Part shown: piece by piece, positions 48,945-57,247 of the stretch
Numbering within the stretch: the stretch's first letter is position 1
Layout: each line of letters starts with the position of its first letter
DNA from: Corallococcus sp.
GTDB lineage: Bacteria > Bacillota > Clostridia > Christensenellales > CAG-314
NCBI GenBank assembly: GCA_023665205.1
Contig: JAMPEJ010000001.1
Span: forward strand, 1-64,000
DNA length: 64,000 nucleotides
Direction of reading: 5' to 3'
Translations under genes and position numbers: made by a program
The notes under the pieces: generated by a model
The model's input: the letters and a program-made list of their open reading frames with translations, nothing else
Told to the model about the DNA's origin: nothing
The model's database searches: none

Positions 48945-49356
48945 AAGGCTTTCTTTGTTTTCAATGTCGATAATATGCATCAAAATTTATGTAATCGCAC
49001 ACACATTTACTAAATTCTTTTTTTGCTTTCCAAAGATTTATATTTATTTGCTCAAAATATTGTTAATATTGCATTAATTTTGACTGTTTGCGATAATACT
49101 ATTGCAGACATAATATAGTTTATGTAAGAAAATTTAATTTATAGTATGAAAATATGATATCGGAAGATAGTTAGTGCACAATCCTACGAGCCTTCTGTTT
49201 AATGCAGCTTACTGCAATACATTCATTAACGATTATAATACAAAATATTTTGTTTATTTTCGTACTGACTTTAGGTCAACTCTTTTGTTATTTCCGATTC
49301 TTAATTTGCAAACTAAAAGCGCTTAAAAGAGCGGTTTATTATTTTTGCGTCAGGTG
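48945..49356. other. AT-rich intergenic region between recA and rny
   Basis: No gene is seen in more than 400 bases. It contains dispersed motif copy B, which also fits a promoter (TTGCAT at 49069-49074, 17 bases, GATAAT at 49092-49097); what that promoter would transcribe is unclear. A small RNA is possible but no fold is recognised. Confidence 0.4.
49093..49115 (+). repeat. Dispersed AATACTAT motif, copy B
   Basis: AATACTAT at 49095-49102, TGCAGAC, ATAATA at 49110-49115. Differs from copy A by one base over 23 and shares TTTTGACT upstream. Confidence 0.7.
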
Positions 49357-49385
49357 TTGACATATCAGGCAAAATTGGTTAAAAT
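49357..49385 (+). promoter_or_regulatory. rny promoter
   Basis: TTGACA (49357-49362), 17 bases, TAAAAT (49380-49385), about 55 bases before the ATG. Confidence 0.85.
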
Positions 49386-49439
49386 ATTATTGGTGAAAAT
49401 TATGCGTTCACCGTAACCAAATATCAGGAGGAATAAACA

Positions 49440-51041
49440 ATGAATTTGTTATCATTCTTCCTTGCCGAACCCGATTTACTTTCTTGGTTGATTCCCCTTT
49501 TGGTGGGCTTGGTGTGTTTAGCAGCAGGCGGCGCCACAGGTGCATTGATTTACAGAAACTACCGTAATAAAAAAGTTGGCACAACACAGGCACAGGCAAA
49601 CTCTATCATAGATTTCGCAAAAGAAGAAGCGAAAACTATCAAAAAGGATGCCATAGCCGAGGCAAGAGAAGAAACCCACAAAATTAAAAGCGAGCAGGAA
49701 CGTCAGTTCCGCGAACGCAACAACGAACTGTTAAAGCAAGAGAATCGCATGAATCAAAAAGAGGAGGCCTTAGATAAAAAGGAAGAACTCTTTTTGAAAA
49801 AACTCGATCAAATCGACGTACAGCAAAAACAAATTTCCGATAAACAGACGGAACTCAATAAACGTCAGCAGGAACTTGAAAAATCGGAGGAAAAAAAGCA
49901 ACAAGAGTTGGAACGCGTTGCGGGACTTTCACGAGAGGAAGCAAAACAACTTTTGGTGGACTCGATGGTATCCGACGCCCGCAAAGAAGCTGCCGGTTTA
50001 GTTCGTAAGATAGAAGCCGAAGCAAAAGAGGACGGGGAACGTCGTGCGAAGGAAATTGTAGCAACCGCTATACAGCGTTGCGCAAGCGATCAAGTGAGCG
50101 AAACCACTGTTACAACCATTCCTATCCCCAACGATGAAATGAAAGGACGACTAATAGGTCGCGAAGGACGCAATATTCGCGCACTTGAAAATGCAACCGG
50201 CGTAGAACTCATTATCGACGATACTCCGGAAGTAGTTATACTTTCAGGTTTCGATCCTGTGCGTCGCCAAATTGCCCGCATAGCAATTGAAAAACTCGTT
50301 GCCGACGGTCGTATCCATCCCGCCCGTATAGAGGAAATGGTGGAAAAGGTCAAGAGAGATATGGACGTCACAATCAAAGATGCAGGCGAAGCGGCATCGT
50401 TCGATACGGGCGTATTCGGATTACATCCGGAAATTATCAAGTTGTTGGGACGTCTGAAATACCGTACAAGTTACGGGCAAAACGTACTCAATCACTCGAT
50501 AGAAGTCAGTTATATTGCAGGCATAATGGCTTCGGAACTGGGCTTAGACGTTACGCTCGCAAAACGCGGCGCATTGTTGCATGACATAGGCAAAGCCTTA
50601 GATCAGGAACTCGAAGGTACGCATATGCAAATCGGCGCCGATATTGCCAAAAAGTACAAGGAAAGCAAAGAAGTCGTCAACTGCATAGCATCTCACCATG
50701 GCGACGTAGAACCAATGACGGTCGAAGCGGTTATTGTTGCCGCGGCAGACGCAATCAGCGGTGCGCGTCCGGGTGCTCGTCGCGAATCTGTGGAAAACTA
50801 CATCAAACGTTTGGAAAAATTAGAGGAAATCGCCAATTCGTTTGACGGTGTACAAAAGTCTTACGCAGTGCAAGCAGGGCGTGAAATTCGCATCATCGTA
50901 AAGCCTGAAGTCGTAAACGATGAAACCACCGTGCTTTTAGCACACGACATTGCTCGCAAAATCGAGGGAGAATTGGAATACCCCGGACAAATCAAAGTCA
51001 ACGTTATCCGTGAAACGCGTAGCGTGGACATAGCTAAGTAG
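49440..51041 (+). CDS. rny: Ribonuclease Y
   Basis: A membrane-anchored endoribonuclease initiating mRNA decay. 533 residues: one N-terminal helix (about 14-36), a long coiled coil rich in Lys, Glu and Gln (about 50-200), a KH RNA-binding domain ([32 protein letters not shown]), and an HD domain with the catalytic HD in [10 protein letters not shown] and CIASHHGD. The last residues [12 protein letters not shown] are typical. AGGAGG stands eight bases before the ATG. It has its own promoter; ymdB and spoVS, which follow rny in B. subtilis, are not present. Confidence 0.97.
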   Translation: MNLLSFFLAEPDLLSWLIPLLVGLVCLAAGGATGALIYRNYRNKKVGTTQAQANSIIDFAKEEAKTIKKDAIAEAREETHKIKSEQERQFRERNNELLKQENRMNQKEEALDKKEELFLKKLDQIDVQQKQISDKQTELNKRQQELEKSEEKKQQELERVAGLSREEAKQLLVDSMVSDARKEAAGLVRKIEAEAKEDGERRAKEIVATAIQRCASDQVSETTVTTIPIPNDEMKGRLIGREGRNIRALENATGVELIIDDTPEVVILSGFDPVRRQIARIAIEKLVADGRIHPARIEEMVEKVKRDMDVTIKDAGEAASFDTGVFGLHPEIIKLLGRLKYRTSYGQNVLNHSIEVSYIAGIMASELGLDVTLAKRGALLHDIGKALDQELEGTHMQIGADIAKKYKESKEVVNCIASHHGDVEPMTVEAVIVAAADAISGARPGARRESVENYIKRLEKLEEIANSFDGVQKSYAVQAGREIRIIVKPEVVNDETTVLLAHDIARKIEGELEYPGQIKVNVIRETRSVDIAK

Positions 51042-51066
51042 AGCAGCGAACAAGGATAATTGAATT

Positions 51067-51101
51067 AAAAAGGGCTTGCGCTTATGCGTCAAGCCCTTTT
51101 C
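51067..51101. terminator. Bidirectional terminator after rny
   Basis: AAAAGGGCTTG(CGC) pairs with (GCGT)CAAGCCCTTTT around a short loop. It serves rny and the convergent gene ending at 51150. Confidence 0.85.
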
Positions 51102-51149
51102 ATATATTGTTAAAAATAAGTAGGTTCAAACGGCCGCAGTGTATTTGTG

Positions 51150-51755
51150 TCAATAAAATCCGCAGCAATTTATTGCTTGCTGAACATTATCGAATACGCT
51201 AGGTCCGCCTTCGCAATTTTCATACCGTCCCAAAAGTTCGTAAGGGTTGTTATCTATATCGGCAGGAAAATCTATTGTAGCGTCCTGATTAAGAACGTAA
51301 CACTGTTTTTGTACTTTGACAAATCCGTCGCCTTTTTCTATTTTCAACCTTGCGGAGTTATCATTGGAATACACGTAGGTAACATCGACTTCATCTTCTT
51401 CGCGAGCATGTTCTATTGCAAATTTGCGTAAATTCAAATGATTCATTTCTCTGCTTTTTGCGTCGTTTGCTTTTACACTTTTGCTAAAGTCGAGCAAAGA
51501 AATATACGAAATAATGTGTATATCTTTTGCTATCTCGACAATAACAATCCTAAAGTGATTTTTTTTAACATTAATGCGAAATAATTGAGCGTTATGGTTA
51601 ATAAAGTTCGGAGACTTTTTAACACAGAGATGCGGCGAAATGACTGTGACTTTTTCTTTTATAAGCGTTCGATTTTCTTCCGACAAAATATCTATGCCGC
51701 CGATATAATAATGCTCGCCGAACCATATTTCTTCAAAGTATGCGTTTCTAGGCAA
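51150..51755 (-). CDS. Hypothetical protein between rny and tRNA-Trp
   Basis: I recognise no family. The 201-residue product, from a TTG at 51755, begins MPRNAYFEEIWFGEHYYIGGI and is rich in charged and beta-prone residues. It includes a Lys/Arg/Glu-rich middle (SREMNHLNLRKFAIEHAREEDEVDV) and ends in a Cys-containing segment (NCCGFY). No membrane helix or signal peptide is seen. The TTG start is chosen because AAAGGAG lies nine bases upstream; an in-frame ATG at 51836 (228 residues) has no ribosome-binding site but sits only eight bases from the predicted transcription start, so a leaderless longer form is possible. Confidence 0.7.
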   Translation of the reverse strand: MPRNAYFEEIWFGEHYYIGGIDILSEENRTLIKEKVTVISPHLCVKKSPNFINHNAQLFRINVKKNHFRIVIVEIAKDIHIISYISLLDFSKSVKANDAKSREMNHLNLRKFAIEHAREEDEVDVTYVYSNDNSARLKIEKGDGFVKVQKQCYVLNQDATIDFPADIDNNPYELLGRYENCEGGPSVFDNVQQAINCCGFY

Positions 51756-51850
51756 TATAACAAACTCCTTTAACGTTGATAGTGGTGCTTGCACTCTTAA
51801 TAATTTTATGCATAATTTGCTAGAAGTAATTGACATTGCAACTTTCTTAC

Positions 51851-51879
51851 ATTATAATATTAGAGCAAAGATGTTGCAA
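51851..51879 (-). promoter_or_regulatory. Promoter of the hypothetical gene
   Basis: On the minus strand TTGCAA (51874-51879), 17 bases, TATAAT (51851-51856). It lies back to back with tRNA-Trp. Confidence 0.75.
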
Positions 51880-51904
51880 GCTTTTTTGCAACAAATAACA
51901 ATTT

Positions 51905-51979
51905 AGGGGAGTGGCTCAACGGTAGAGCAACGGTCTCCAAAACCGTCGGTTGCGTGTTCGAATCGCGTCTCCCCTGCCA
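51905..51979 (+). tRNA. tRNA-Trp (CCA anticodon)
   Basis: A complete cloverleaf: acceptor AGGGGAG with CTCCCCT, D arm GCTC..GAGC, anticodon stem ACGGT with ACCGT around CTCCAAA (anticodon CCA), and T arm GCG-TGTTCGAAT-CGC. Discriminator G, and the 3' CCA is encoded (51977-51979). Confidence 0.96.
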
Positions 51980-52008
51980 AAAGTCTTGTAGTATTACAAG
52001 ACTTTTTG
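51979..52008 (+). terminator. tRNA-Trp terminator
   Basis: AAAAGTCTTGTA and TACAAGACTTTTT pair around GTAT, immediately after the tRNA, ending in a T run. Confidence 0.85.
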
Positions 52009-52168
52009 ATTAGAAAGTGTTTTTTTGCAAGATCATTCCGCTGCGCCTGATAAATTTTGACTCAATAACAGTGGCGTCAAAACGTTTCAAATTTCATTGC
52101 CGAAAAAACTTGCCGCATTTCAAATTGCTTGCGGTTATGCAGCGCGAAATTACGATTTGGAGAAATAA

Positions 52169-52612
52169 ATGAAAAGCAAAGTTACGATTTATACTGACGG
52201 CGCTTGTTCGGGTAATCCGGGGGCAGGAGGTTGGGCTGCAGTGCTAACGTACAATGGCAAAATAAAGGAAATCAGCGGTTTTGAGCCTCAAACCACCAAT
52301 AATCGAATGGAACTCCGCGCTGTAATAGAAGCGCTTTGTGCCGTCAAACAAGGCTTTGATTGCGATGTATTTTCCGATTCTGCATATGTTGTCAACGCCG
52401 TAAATAACAACTGGATTACCTCTTGGAAACTGCGCGGTTGGAAGACGTCTGATAATAAACAGGTAAAAAACGTCGATCTTTGGGAGCAGCTGACTCAAGA
52501 ACTTGCTCGTCACAAGGTTTCTTTTATCAAAGTTAAAGGACACGCTTTAATAGAATTGAACGAGCGGTGCGACTTGCTAGCCAGACAGCAAATTGAACAA
52601 AACTTCACATAA
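52169..52612 (+). CDS. rnhA: Ribonuclease HI
   Basis: Cuts RNA in RNA-DNA hybrids. 147 residues with the four carboxylates in their usual settings: YTDGACSGNPGAGGW (Asp near residue 8), NNRMELRAVIEAL (Glu), VFSDSAYVVNAV (Asp), and ELNERCDLLAR (last Asp), plus WKTSDNKQVKNVDLWEQL and the histidine in VKGHALIELNE. GGAGAAA is before the ATG. Transcribed alone, with a terminator at 52657. Confidence 0.95.
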   Translation: MKSKVTIYTDGACSGNPGAGGWAAVLTYNGKIKEISGFEPQTTNNRMELRAVIEALCAVKQGFDCDVFSDSAYVVNAVNNNWITSWKLRGWKTSDNKQVKNVDLWEQLTQELARHKVSFIKVKGHALIELNERCDLLARQQIEQNFT

Positions 52613-52656
52613 ACACCGTAAACGAAACTTGATTTACAAAATTCCTGAATAACAAA

Positions 52657-52690
52657 CTGGGACGCATCAATTTGCGTCCCAGTTTATCAA
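52657..52690. terminator. Terminator between rnhA and the PadR gene
   Basis: A perfect 10-bp stem, CTGGGACGCA (52657-52666) with TGCGTCCCAG (52673-52682), followed by TTTATC. Confidence 0.8.
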
Positions 52691-52717
52691 TTATATTTCG
52701 TTATTATTTTGCTAGTC

Positions 52718-54142
52718 TCAATATTTCTTGTAAAATGCGTTGTATATCAGCACAAATATCGGCATAAGTATCGCGACGCCCGTAGGCAATAATATTTGAG
52801 TAGAAACGGCGGTGTAACTGGAAAGTTCAATATCTTTTAGTATGCTTATTCCCAGCGATAACAATATAACTATTGCAGCAAGCGTTGCTGTAGCTATCAA
52901 TATTCTGCTAAACATAAATCGCGGCTTTTCTTTTCTGGAGGGATCGTACAGCGCGTACATTGTAACTGCAATTGGTGCAAGCAACAATACGCTTATTGTT
53001 ATCAAAAACGGCTGCCAATTGCCGTTGTTTATCGACGTAAACAGTAACGCGCCGAAATATACGAAAGCCACTGCAAAAGTTATCCAAGCCGTTTTCATCA
53101 AGACCATAGCGTTAGGCATCAGCGTTTTGGATTTGAAATTTGCCGAAGCATGATTGTATATGCGCAAACGTATTCCTTGTTTTGCCATACCGTCGGCAAC
53201 GTCTTCCAAGGCCACAGGATGATCGGTATAGTACTTTTGTGCTCCGTCAGATTGTTCGCTGTCGTATTCCCGCATATCGTCCAATTGGTCGCCCAGCATG
53301 CGCATCAGTACGTGTTGATAATTCTCGTTGGATTCGGTGGTGGTATCAAAATTTTCCGCAACAACGCGCGCTCGTTCATCAAACTTTTGTAAAAATTCGT
53401 CGGCGTCGTCTTGATTCACTTCAAATTTTGCAAGAATATCCTCATCCGACATCTGCGCTTGACTTTGCGCTGCAGTGGCAACGACCGGTTCTTCAACTAT
53501 TTCAACAACGTCCGGATCTTCTTCGGCAACGGTTGCGACAATTTCTTCCGACGATTGCTCAGGCTCCTCAGTTTGTTGATATGCGTAGTCGAATGCCTCA
53601 AATAAAGACGTCTGCTGCGCAGATTTGTCAGCAAATTCTTCTTCCTTAGCAGGCTTTCCTATCAATTCGTCCAATTTACGCGAAAGTTCGTCTTGCTCGT
53701 CAAGTTCTTTGCTGCGTATAGGTGCACTTTTTTTAACTCGTCTCTGTTTTTCTCCAAATAACGGAGTGACGTCCGCTTGCGAAATCTCAATAGGCTCTGA
53801 CGGAGCATCGACAAGCGTGCTCAAAACGCTTTTATGATATTCCCATTCTGCCATAAAAGATTTACAATCGTTACGGCCTTTGGGCGTCAGTTTATAGTAA
53901 CGTCTGCGTCCACCGTTAGATTCCGTTCCCCAGTAAGATTCGATCAAATCCTGCTGTTCTAATTTTTTAAGATACGAGTACAAGGTCGGTTGTTTGATCT
54001 CGTATTTATTGTCCGTGCGTTCCTTTATTTCTTTAGCAATTTCATAGCCGTATTTATCTCCGTTCGCACCGTCTTTTCCGTAAAGCGAACACAAAATAAT
54101 GGTATAAATATTGCCTTTCAAAAAGGAAAAATCACCATTCAT
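52718..54142 (-). CDS. PadR-family regulator fused to a four-helix membrane domain
   Basis: A 474-residue fusion. Residues 1-~105 are a PadR winged helix (LKGNIYTIILCSLYG, GYEIAKEI, IKQPTLYSYLKKLEQQDLIESYWG, GRRRYYKLTPKG). A long acidic, low-complexity linker (~110-290, rich in Glu, Asp, Gln and Ala) follows. The last ~130 residues hold four membrane helices (WITFAVAFVYFGALLF, FLITISVLLLAPIAVTMYAL, ILIATATLAAIVILLSLGI, ILLPTGVAILMPIFVLIYNAF). PadR proteins are normally soluble, so this is a membrane-tethered regulator that may sense an envelope signal or be clipped for release. AAGGAGGG precedes the ATG. It is divergent from the DUF45 gene, its most likely target, with motif copy C between them. 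Confidence 0.85.
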   Translation of the reverse strand: MNGDFSFLKGNIYTIILCSLYGKDGANGDKYGYEIAKEIKERTDNKYEIKQPTLYSYLKKLEQQDLIESYWGTESNGGRRRYYKLTPKGRNDCKSFMAEWEYHKSVLSTLVDAPSEPIEISQADVTPLFGEKQRRVKKSAPIRSKELDEQDELSRKLDELIGKPAKEEEFADKSAQQTSLFEAFDYAYQQTEEPEQSSEEIVATVAEEDPDVVEIVEEPVVATAAQSQAQMSDEDILAKFEVNQDDADEFLQKFDERARVVAENFDTTTESNENYQHVLMRMLGDQLDDMREYDSEQSDGAQKYYTDHPVALEDVADGMAKQGIRLRIYNHASANFKSKTLMPNAMVLMKTAWITFAVAFVYFGALLFTSINNGNWQPFLITISVLLLAPIAVTMYALYDPSRKEKPRFMFSRILIATATLAAIVILLSLGISILKDIELSSYTAVSTQILLPTGVAILMPIFVLIYNAFYKKY

Positions 54143-54202
54143 ATGTACGCGCCCTCCTTTATATAAAATTGTAACGGATTAGTCGAAAATTGTCAATAAT
54201 TT

Positions 54203-54225
54203 AGAATACTATTACTGACATAATA
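54203..54225 (+). repeat. Dispersed AATACTAT motif, copy C
   Basis: AATACTAT at 54205-54212, TACTGAC, ATAATA at 54220-54225, between the divergent PadR and DUF45 genes. Confidence 0.65.
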
Positions 54226-54272
54226 TTGCATAAAATGTATTTATGACAAAAAAATACGTCAGTTTTCCATAT

Positions 54273-54301
54273 TTTACATTTTTGTCAGATTTATTTATGA
54301 T
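54273..54301 (+). promoter_or_regulatory. DUF45 gene promoter, very short leader
   Basis: TTTACA (54273-54278), 17 bases, TATGAT (54296-54301). The ATG is at 54314, so the leader would be about six bases and no ribosome-binding site fits. Confidence 0.5.
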
Positions 54302-54313
54302 ACAAATTTTGTT

Positions 54314-55141
54314 ATGAGAGTGGTAGTCAGTCGAACGCATAAAAAAATTGTTTCTTTACACCTTGGCGATAACGGAGTTTTATATGTTTTAGCCAACCGA
54401 AAACTTTCTCTTGCGAAGGTCAAACAAATAGTAGAAAGTAAGCGCGAATGGATTAACGAACAAATCAAACTAAACACGTGTCGAAATGCGAACGACGCTG
54501 TATCCTCTTGCAATAAAGAAGCTTGTGCCGTATATGCGGTAGACACGCAACAACAATCATCTAAGATCAAATGTACATCTAAAGAATCGTCGACTTCGCA
54601 AAGCAATATCCGTTTCAGTACAGAAACTCTGGCCCCAACACAAAACGCTTACTACGGAGAAATGTTCTCCGGCAAAAAATGCCTGCTGTGCGGCCGAATT
54701 CATAAGGTTATGCCCACTGCGGAAAGTAAATGTCATTTGGACGCAAACTGTATATACGTGCCGCAAAAGTATTTTTCCGATAAAGCGTCCCGTATCAAGG
54801 CTCTAAAAGGTTATATAAAAAAACTTTCCACACAAAACGTTTCCAACCAAATTTCTAAATTCGGAAGTCATGCATCGTTATGTCCGACAAAAATCGAGTT
54901 CAGAAATCTATCAGTCGGTTGGACAAAGTGTACTACTCCGACAGAGCGAGTCATTGCATTAGATTACCGAATTTGTCAACTTCCACCCAATTTGCAACAC
55001 TATATCATAGTGCACGCTTTTGCACATTTTACCAATGCTACTCACGACGATGATTTTTGGAATACTGTATCCAATCATTTGCCGTATTACAAAGATTGCT
55101 TAGACGAACTGGCAGGATACGAATTTTTGAAAGATATTTGA
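54314..55141 (+). CDS. DUF45/YgjP-like protein lacking the catalytic glutamate
   Basis: A 275-residue protein whose C-terminal third matches the YgjP/DUF45 metallopeptidase-like domain: KFGSHASL, LDYRICQLPPNLQHYIIVHAFAHFTNATHDDDFWNTV, LPYYKDCLDEL. In active relatives the zinc motif is HELCH; here residues 234-238 read HAFAH, so the zinc histidines (234, 238 and 244) remain but the catalytic Glu is Ala. A ~100-residue insertion (about 55-155) carries several Cys (CLLC at 123-126, others at 140 and 146), possibly a second metal site. It is likely a binding pseudo-enzyme. It is divergent from the PadR-membrane fusion and has an almost leaderless promoter. Confidence 0.78.
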   Translation: MRVVVSRTHKKIVSLHLGDNGVLYVLANRKLSLAKVKQIVESKREWINEQIKLNTCRNANDAVSSCNKEACAVYAVDTQQQSSKIKCTSKESSTSQSNIRFSTETLAPTQNAYYGEMFSGKKCLLCGRIHKVMPTAESKCHLDANCIYVPQKYFSDKASRIKALKGYIKKLSTQNVSNQISKFGSHASLCPTKIEFRNLSVGWTKCTTPTERVIALDYRICQLPPNLQHYIIVHAFAHFTNATHDDDFWNTVSNHLPYYKDCLDELAGYEFLKDI

Positions 55142-55145
55142 ATAA

Positions 55146-55187
55146 AAGGTCGATTACAAGAACACTGCCTCGACCTTATACTTTTTT
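55146..55187 (+). terminator. Terminator of the DUF45 gene
   Basis: AAGGTCGA pairs with TCGACCTT across a 16-base loop, followed by ATACTTTTTTTG. Confidence 0.7.
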
Positions 55188-55352
55188 TGAATTTATTTTG
55201 AAACGTATTTACTAAACTCTCAAACCAACAAACGCGCATCGTTGCTTATACGTTTTACCTGTCTTCCCGTAAATTCTTATATCAATAGCGCGTGTCAAAA
55301 TGTGGAGATTTTGACAAACGGTGCATTTTTATGCGCTTACAAAAAAAATGCA

Positions 55353-55913
55353 TCACATTGTCGAATAACAATGCAACGCAGATTTCAACGAATAATAACA
55401 GAGTTTAGCTATATTTTCTGCAGATTCTTGCATATCCGTATCCACCCAATGCAACGTCGCATTTACCATTCCTCCGGTCCAAATCAATCTGACCAACTTT
55501 TGTTCTTCGCTAAGCGGCCGCGTAAACATCACCACAGAGTTTATTGCAGAATAATATCTATTCCTGTCAGCACCGATAACCGTTTTTACTGTTTCAAAAT
55601 TTTCCGCCATAAGCGCAAAAAAATTTTCATACCACTCCAAGCCCACAGTTTTTGTAAACGGACTGCCGACAACGTCAATCATATCTTTGTTTAATGTGTG
55701 CACGATCTGTTCGTATAATTCGGCTTTACTTTTGTAGTTACTGTAAAACGCCATACGCGACACTCCGGCCTTATTGCATAATTCGGTTATAGAAATTTCC
55801 TCAAGCGACTTTTTTTCCAATAGAAGTATAAGTGCCTGCTGCAGATATTCGGTAATTTGTTTATTTAAGTTTTGGTTATGTTCTATCAAACCCTTTGTGT
55901 CCCTGACAGTCAT
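55353..55913 (-). CDS. TetR/AcrR-family regulator divergent from degV
   Basis: A 186-residue regulator. The N-terminal TetR helix-turn-helix reads ALILLLEKKSLEEISITELCNKAGVSRMAFYSNYKSKAELYEQI (residues ~26-70). The C-terminal ligand/dimer domain is of the TetR_C type common in Clostridia (WYENFFALMAENFETVKTVIG, RLIWTGGMVNATLHWV). The start is the ATG at 55913 with AAAGGAG upstream; the in-frame ATG at 55946 has none. It faces degV across ~150 bases containing a palindrome over the degV promoter, so it most likely represses degV and perhaps itself. Confidence 0.88.
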   Translation of the reverse strand: MTVRDTKGLIEHNQNLNKQITEYLQQALILLLEKKSLEEISITELCNKAGVSRMAFYSNYKSKAELYEQIVHTLNKDMIDVVGSPFTKTVGLEWYENFFALMAENFETVKTVIGADRNRYYSAINSVVMFTRPLSEEQKLVRLIWTGGMVNATLHWVDTDMQESAENIAKLCYYSLKSALHCYSTM

Positions 55914-55953
55914 TACAAAATACGCTCCTTTGTAAGCATTGAACAAAATTTTA

Positions 55954-55982
55954 TTGTAAAATTTGTTGATTTTAAGTACAAT
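55954..55982 (+). promoter_or_regulatory. degV promoter
   Basis: TTGTAA (55954-55959), 17 bases, TACAAT (55977-55982). The operator-like palindrome lies 10 bases downstream, over the expected transcription start. Confidence 0.7.
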
Positions 55983-55991
55983 GTATCAGAT

Positions 55992-56005
55992 ATTACAACT
56001 GTAAT
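55992..56005. promoter_or_regulatory. Candidate TetR operator
   Basis: ATTACA-AC-TGTAAT, a perfect 6-bp inverted repeat with a two-base centre, between the divergent TetR and DegV genes and just after the degV -10 box. Assigning it to this TetR protein is inference from position. Confidence 0.55.
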
Positions 56006-56061
56006 GTCCGTATGATAACACAGTTTAGCACAAAAGTAAAGCAATGGAGGAGATTTCACTT

Positions 56062-56934
56062 ATGACAAACAAATACGCTCTATTTATGGACGTTTCCGGA
56101 GACTTGGATCAAAATATTGCGGATCAAGCCGGTGTAAAACTGTTGCCCATGGATTTTATTATCGGCGGCAACGTTTATACTTACACCGATCGCCCGGACG
56201 GTATCGATCCGATAGATTTCTATCGTCACGTTAAAAACCGTGAGGCAATTTCAACCACACAAATAACGCCGGCATTTTACGAAGAATACTTCGAGCCAAT
56301 ATTGTCAGAGGGCATTTCTGCACTTTATTTATGCCTATCCAGCGGTCTTTCTTCTACGTTCCAGTCTGCATGTCTCGCGGCAAAGACTCTAAAGCAAAAG
56401 TATCCTGATGTCGATCTCGTACCAATCGATTCGCTGCAAGCGACGGTGGGAATGGGGCTGTTGGGCGAACGCATGATACAAAACAAAAATGACGGATTGG
56501 ATATTTTTGCAAACAAACAGGACGTCGAATCTGCCCGCTCCAGCCTCACTGTTACGGGCGTTGTTGACGACTTAGACGCACTAAAACGTGGCGGCAGAAT
56601 AAGCGCAGCAGTTGCAGTCATCGGCGGTCTACTAAACTTCAAACCGGTTATTTTGGTAAAAGAAGACGGAACACTTAAAATGTCTGCGACAATGCACGGC
56701 ATAAAAAAAGCTTTGAAATACTTTGTGGATTTATTTTCCGAAACACACGACGCAAAACACAAAACCGTCTACGTTATGCATGCAGACGAAGACAAAAATT
56801 CAGCGCTTCTTGTGGAAATGCTGTTGGAGAAATTTCCGGATTTGGAAATTCGCCGTCGCCTTTTATCGCCGATTATCGGAGCGCATTTAGGTAGTGGATT
56901 GGTAGGACTTGGATTCTATAAAAAAGCCGAATGA
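56062..56934 (+). CDS. DegV family fatty-acid-binding protein
   Basis: A 290-residue DegV protein; characterised members bind fatty acids and act as FakB partners in fatty-acid activation. Visible are YALFMDVSGDLDQNIADQAGVKLLPMDF, the fatty-acid-pocket segment SREAISTTQITPAFYEEYFEP-like stretch near residue 60, LYLCLSSGLSSTFQSAC, VPIDSLQATVGMGLL, and the C-terminal ISPIIGAHLGSGLVGLGFY-type end. The start ATG 56062 follows GGAGGAG; a start at 56044 lies before that site. No FakA gene is nearby. Likely repressed by the divergent TetR protein. Confidence 0.9.
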   Translation: MTNKYALFMDVSGDLDQNIADQAGVKLLPMDFIIGGNVYTYTDRPDGIDPIDFYRHVKNREAISTTQITPAFYEEYFEPILSEGISALYLCLSSGLSSTFQSACLAAKTLKQKYPDVDLVPIDSLQATVGMGLLGERMIQNKNDGLDIFANKQDVESARSSLTVTGVVDDLDALKRGGRISAAVAVIGGLLNFKPVILVKEDGTLKMSATMHGIKKALKYFVDLFSETHDAKHKTVYVMHADEDKNSALLVEMLLEKFPDLEIRRRLLSPIIGAHLGSGLVGLGFYKKAE

Positions 56935-56949
56935 TAATTATTTAATGGA

Positions 56950-56980
56950 GACCACCGTCTATATCGGTGGTCTTTTGTAA
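56950..56980 (+). terminator. degV terminator
   Basis: GACCACCG (56950-56957) pairs with CGGTGGTC (56965-56972), followed by TTTTG. Confidence 0.85.
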
Positions 56981-57162
56981 AAATGTACTCAAGTGTTATA
57001 GCGACTAATAATTCTGCATCAATATAGTTTAACAAACGCAAAAAACTCACCTCAAATCAGCTCGATTTGTTAGCATAAGAATTATAATCAAACGAAATGT
57101 GAAATATTATTTCAGGTTCAAAATTCCCAGAATTTACAAAAACTTACCAAAACAAGATAAAA
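56981..57162. other. Intergenic region between degV and lexA
   Basis: AT-rich, no gene. With the terminators on either side the gene-free stretch is 56935-57247. A weak echo of the dispersed motif (ATAATTCTGCATCAATATAG, 57009-57028) is present but not counted. Confidence 0.4.
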
Positions 57163-57203
57163 TAAAAGCGCAGAAATTTTTAACATAACTGCGCTTATTT
57201 AAT
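57163..57203 (-). terminator. lexA terminator
   Basis: AAGCGCAG (57166-57173) pairs with CTGCGCTT (57189-57196) across a 15-base loop; on the minus strand the stem is followed by TTATTTTATC. Confidence 0.7.
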
Positions 57204-57247
57204 AAAATCTATTTAATTCAAAAGAAGAAAAAGTGGACAATACTCAT

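Noticed and set aside
50511..50530. Partial match to the dispersed motif inside rny
   Set aside because: The TTGCAGGCATAAT segment encodes conserved RNase Y residues and the AATACTAT half is absent.
55242..55694. 150-codon plus-strand frame opposite the TetR gene
   Set aside because: It is a shadow of the TetR gene and has no start signals.
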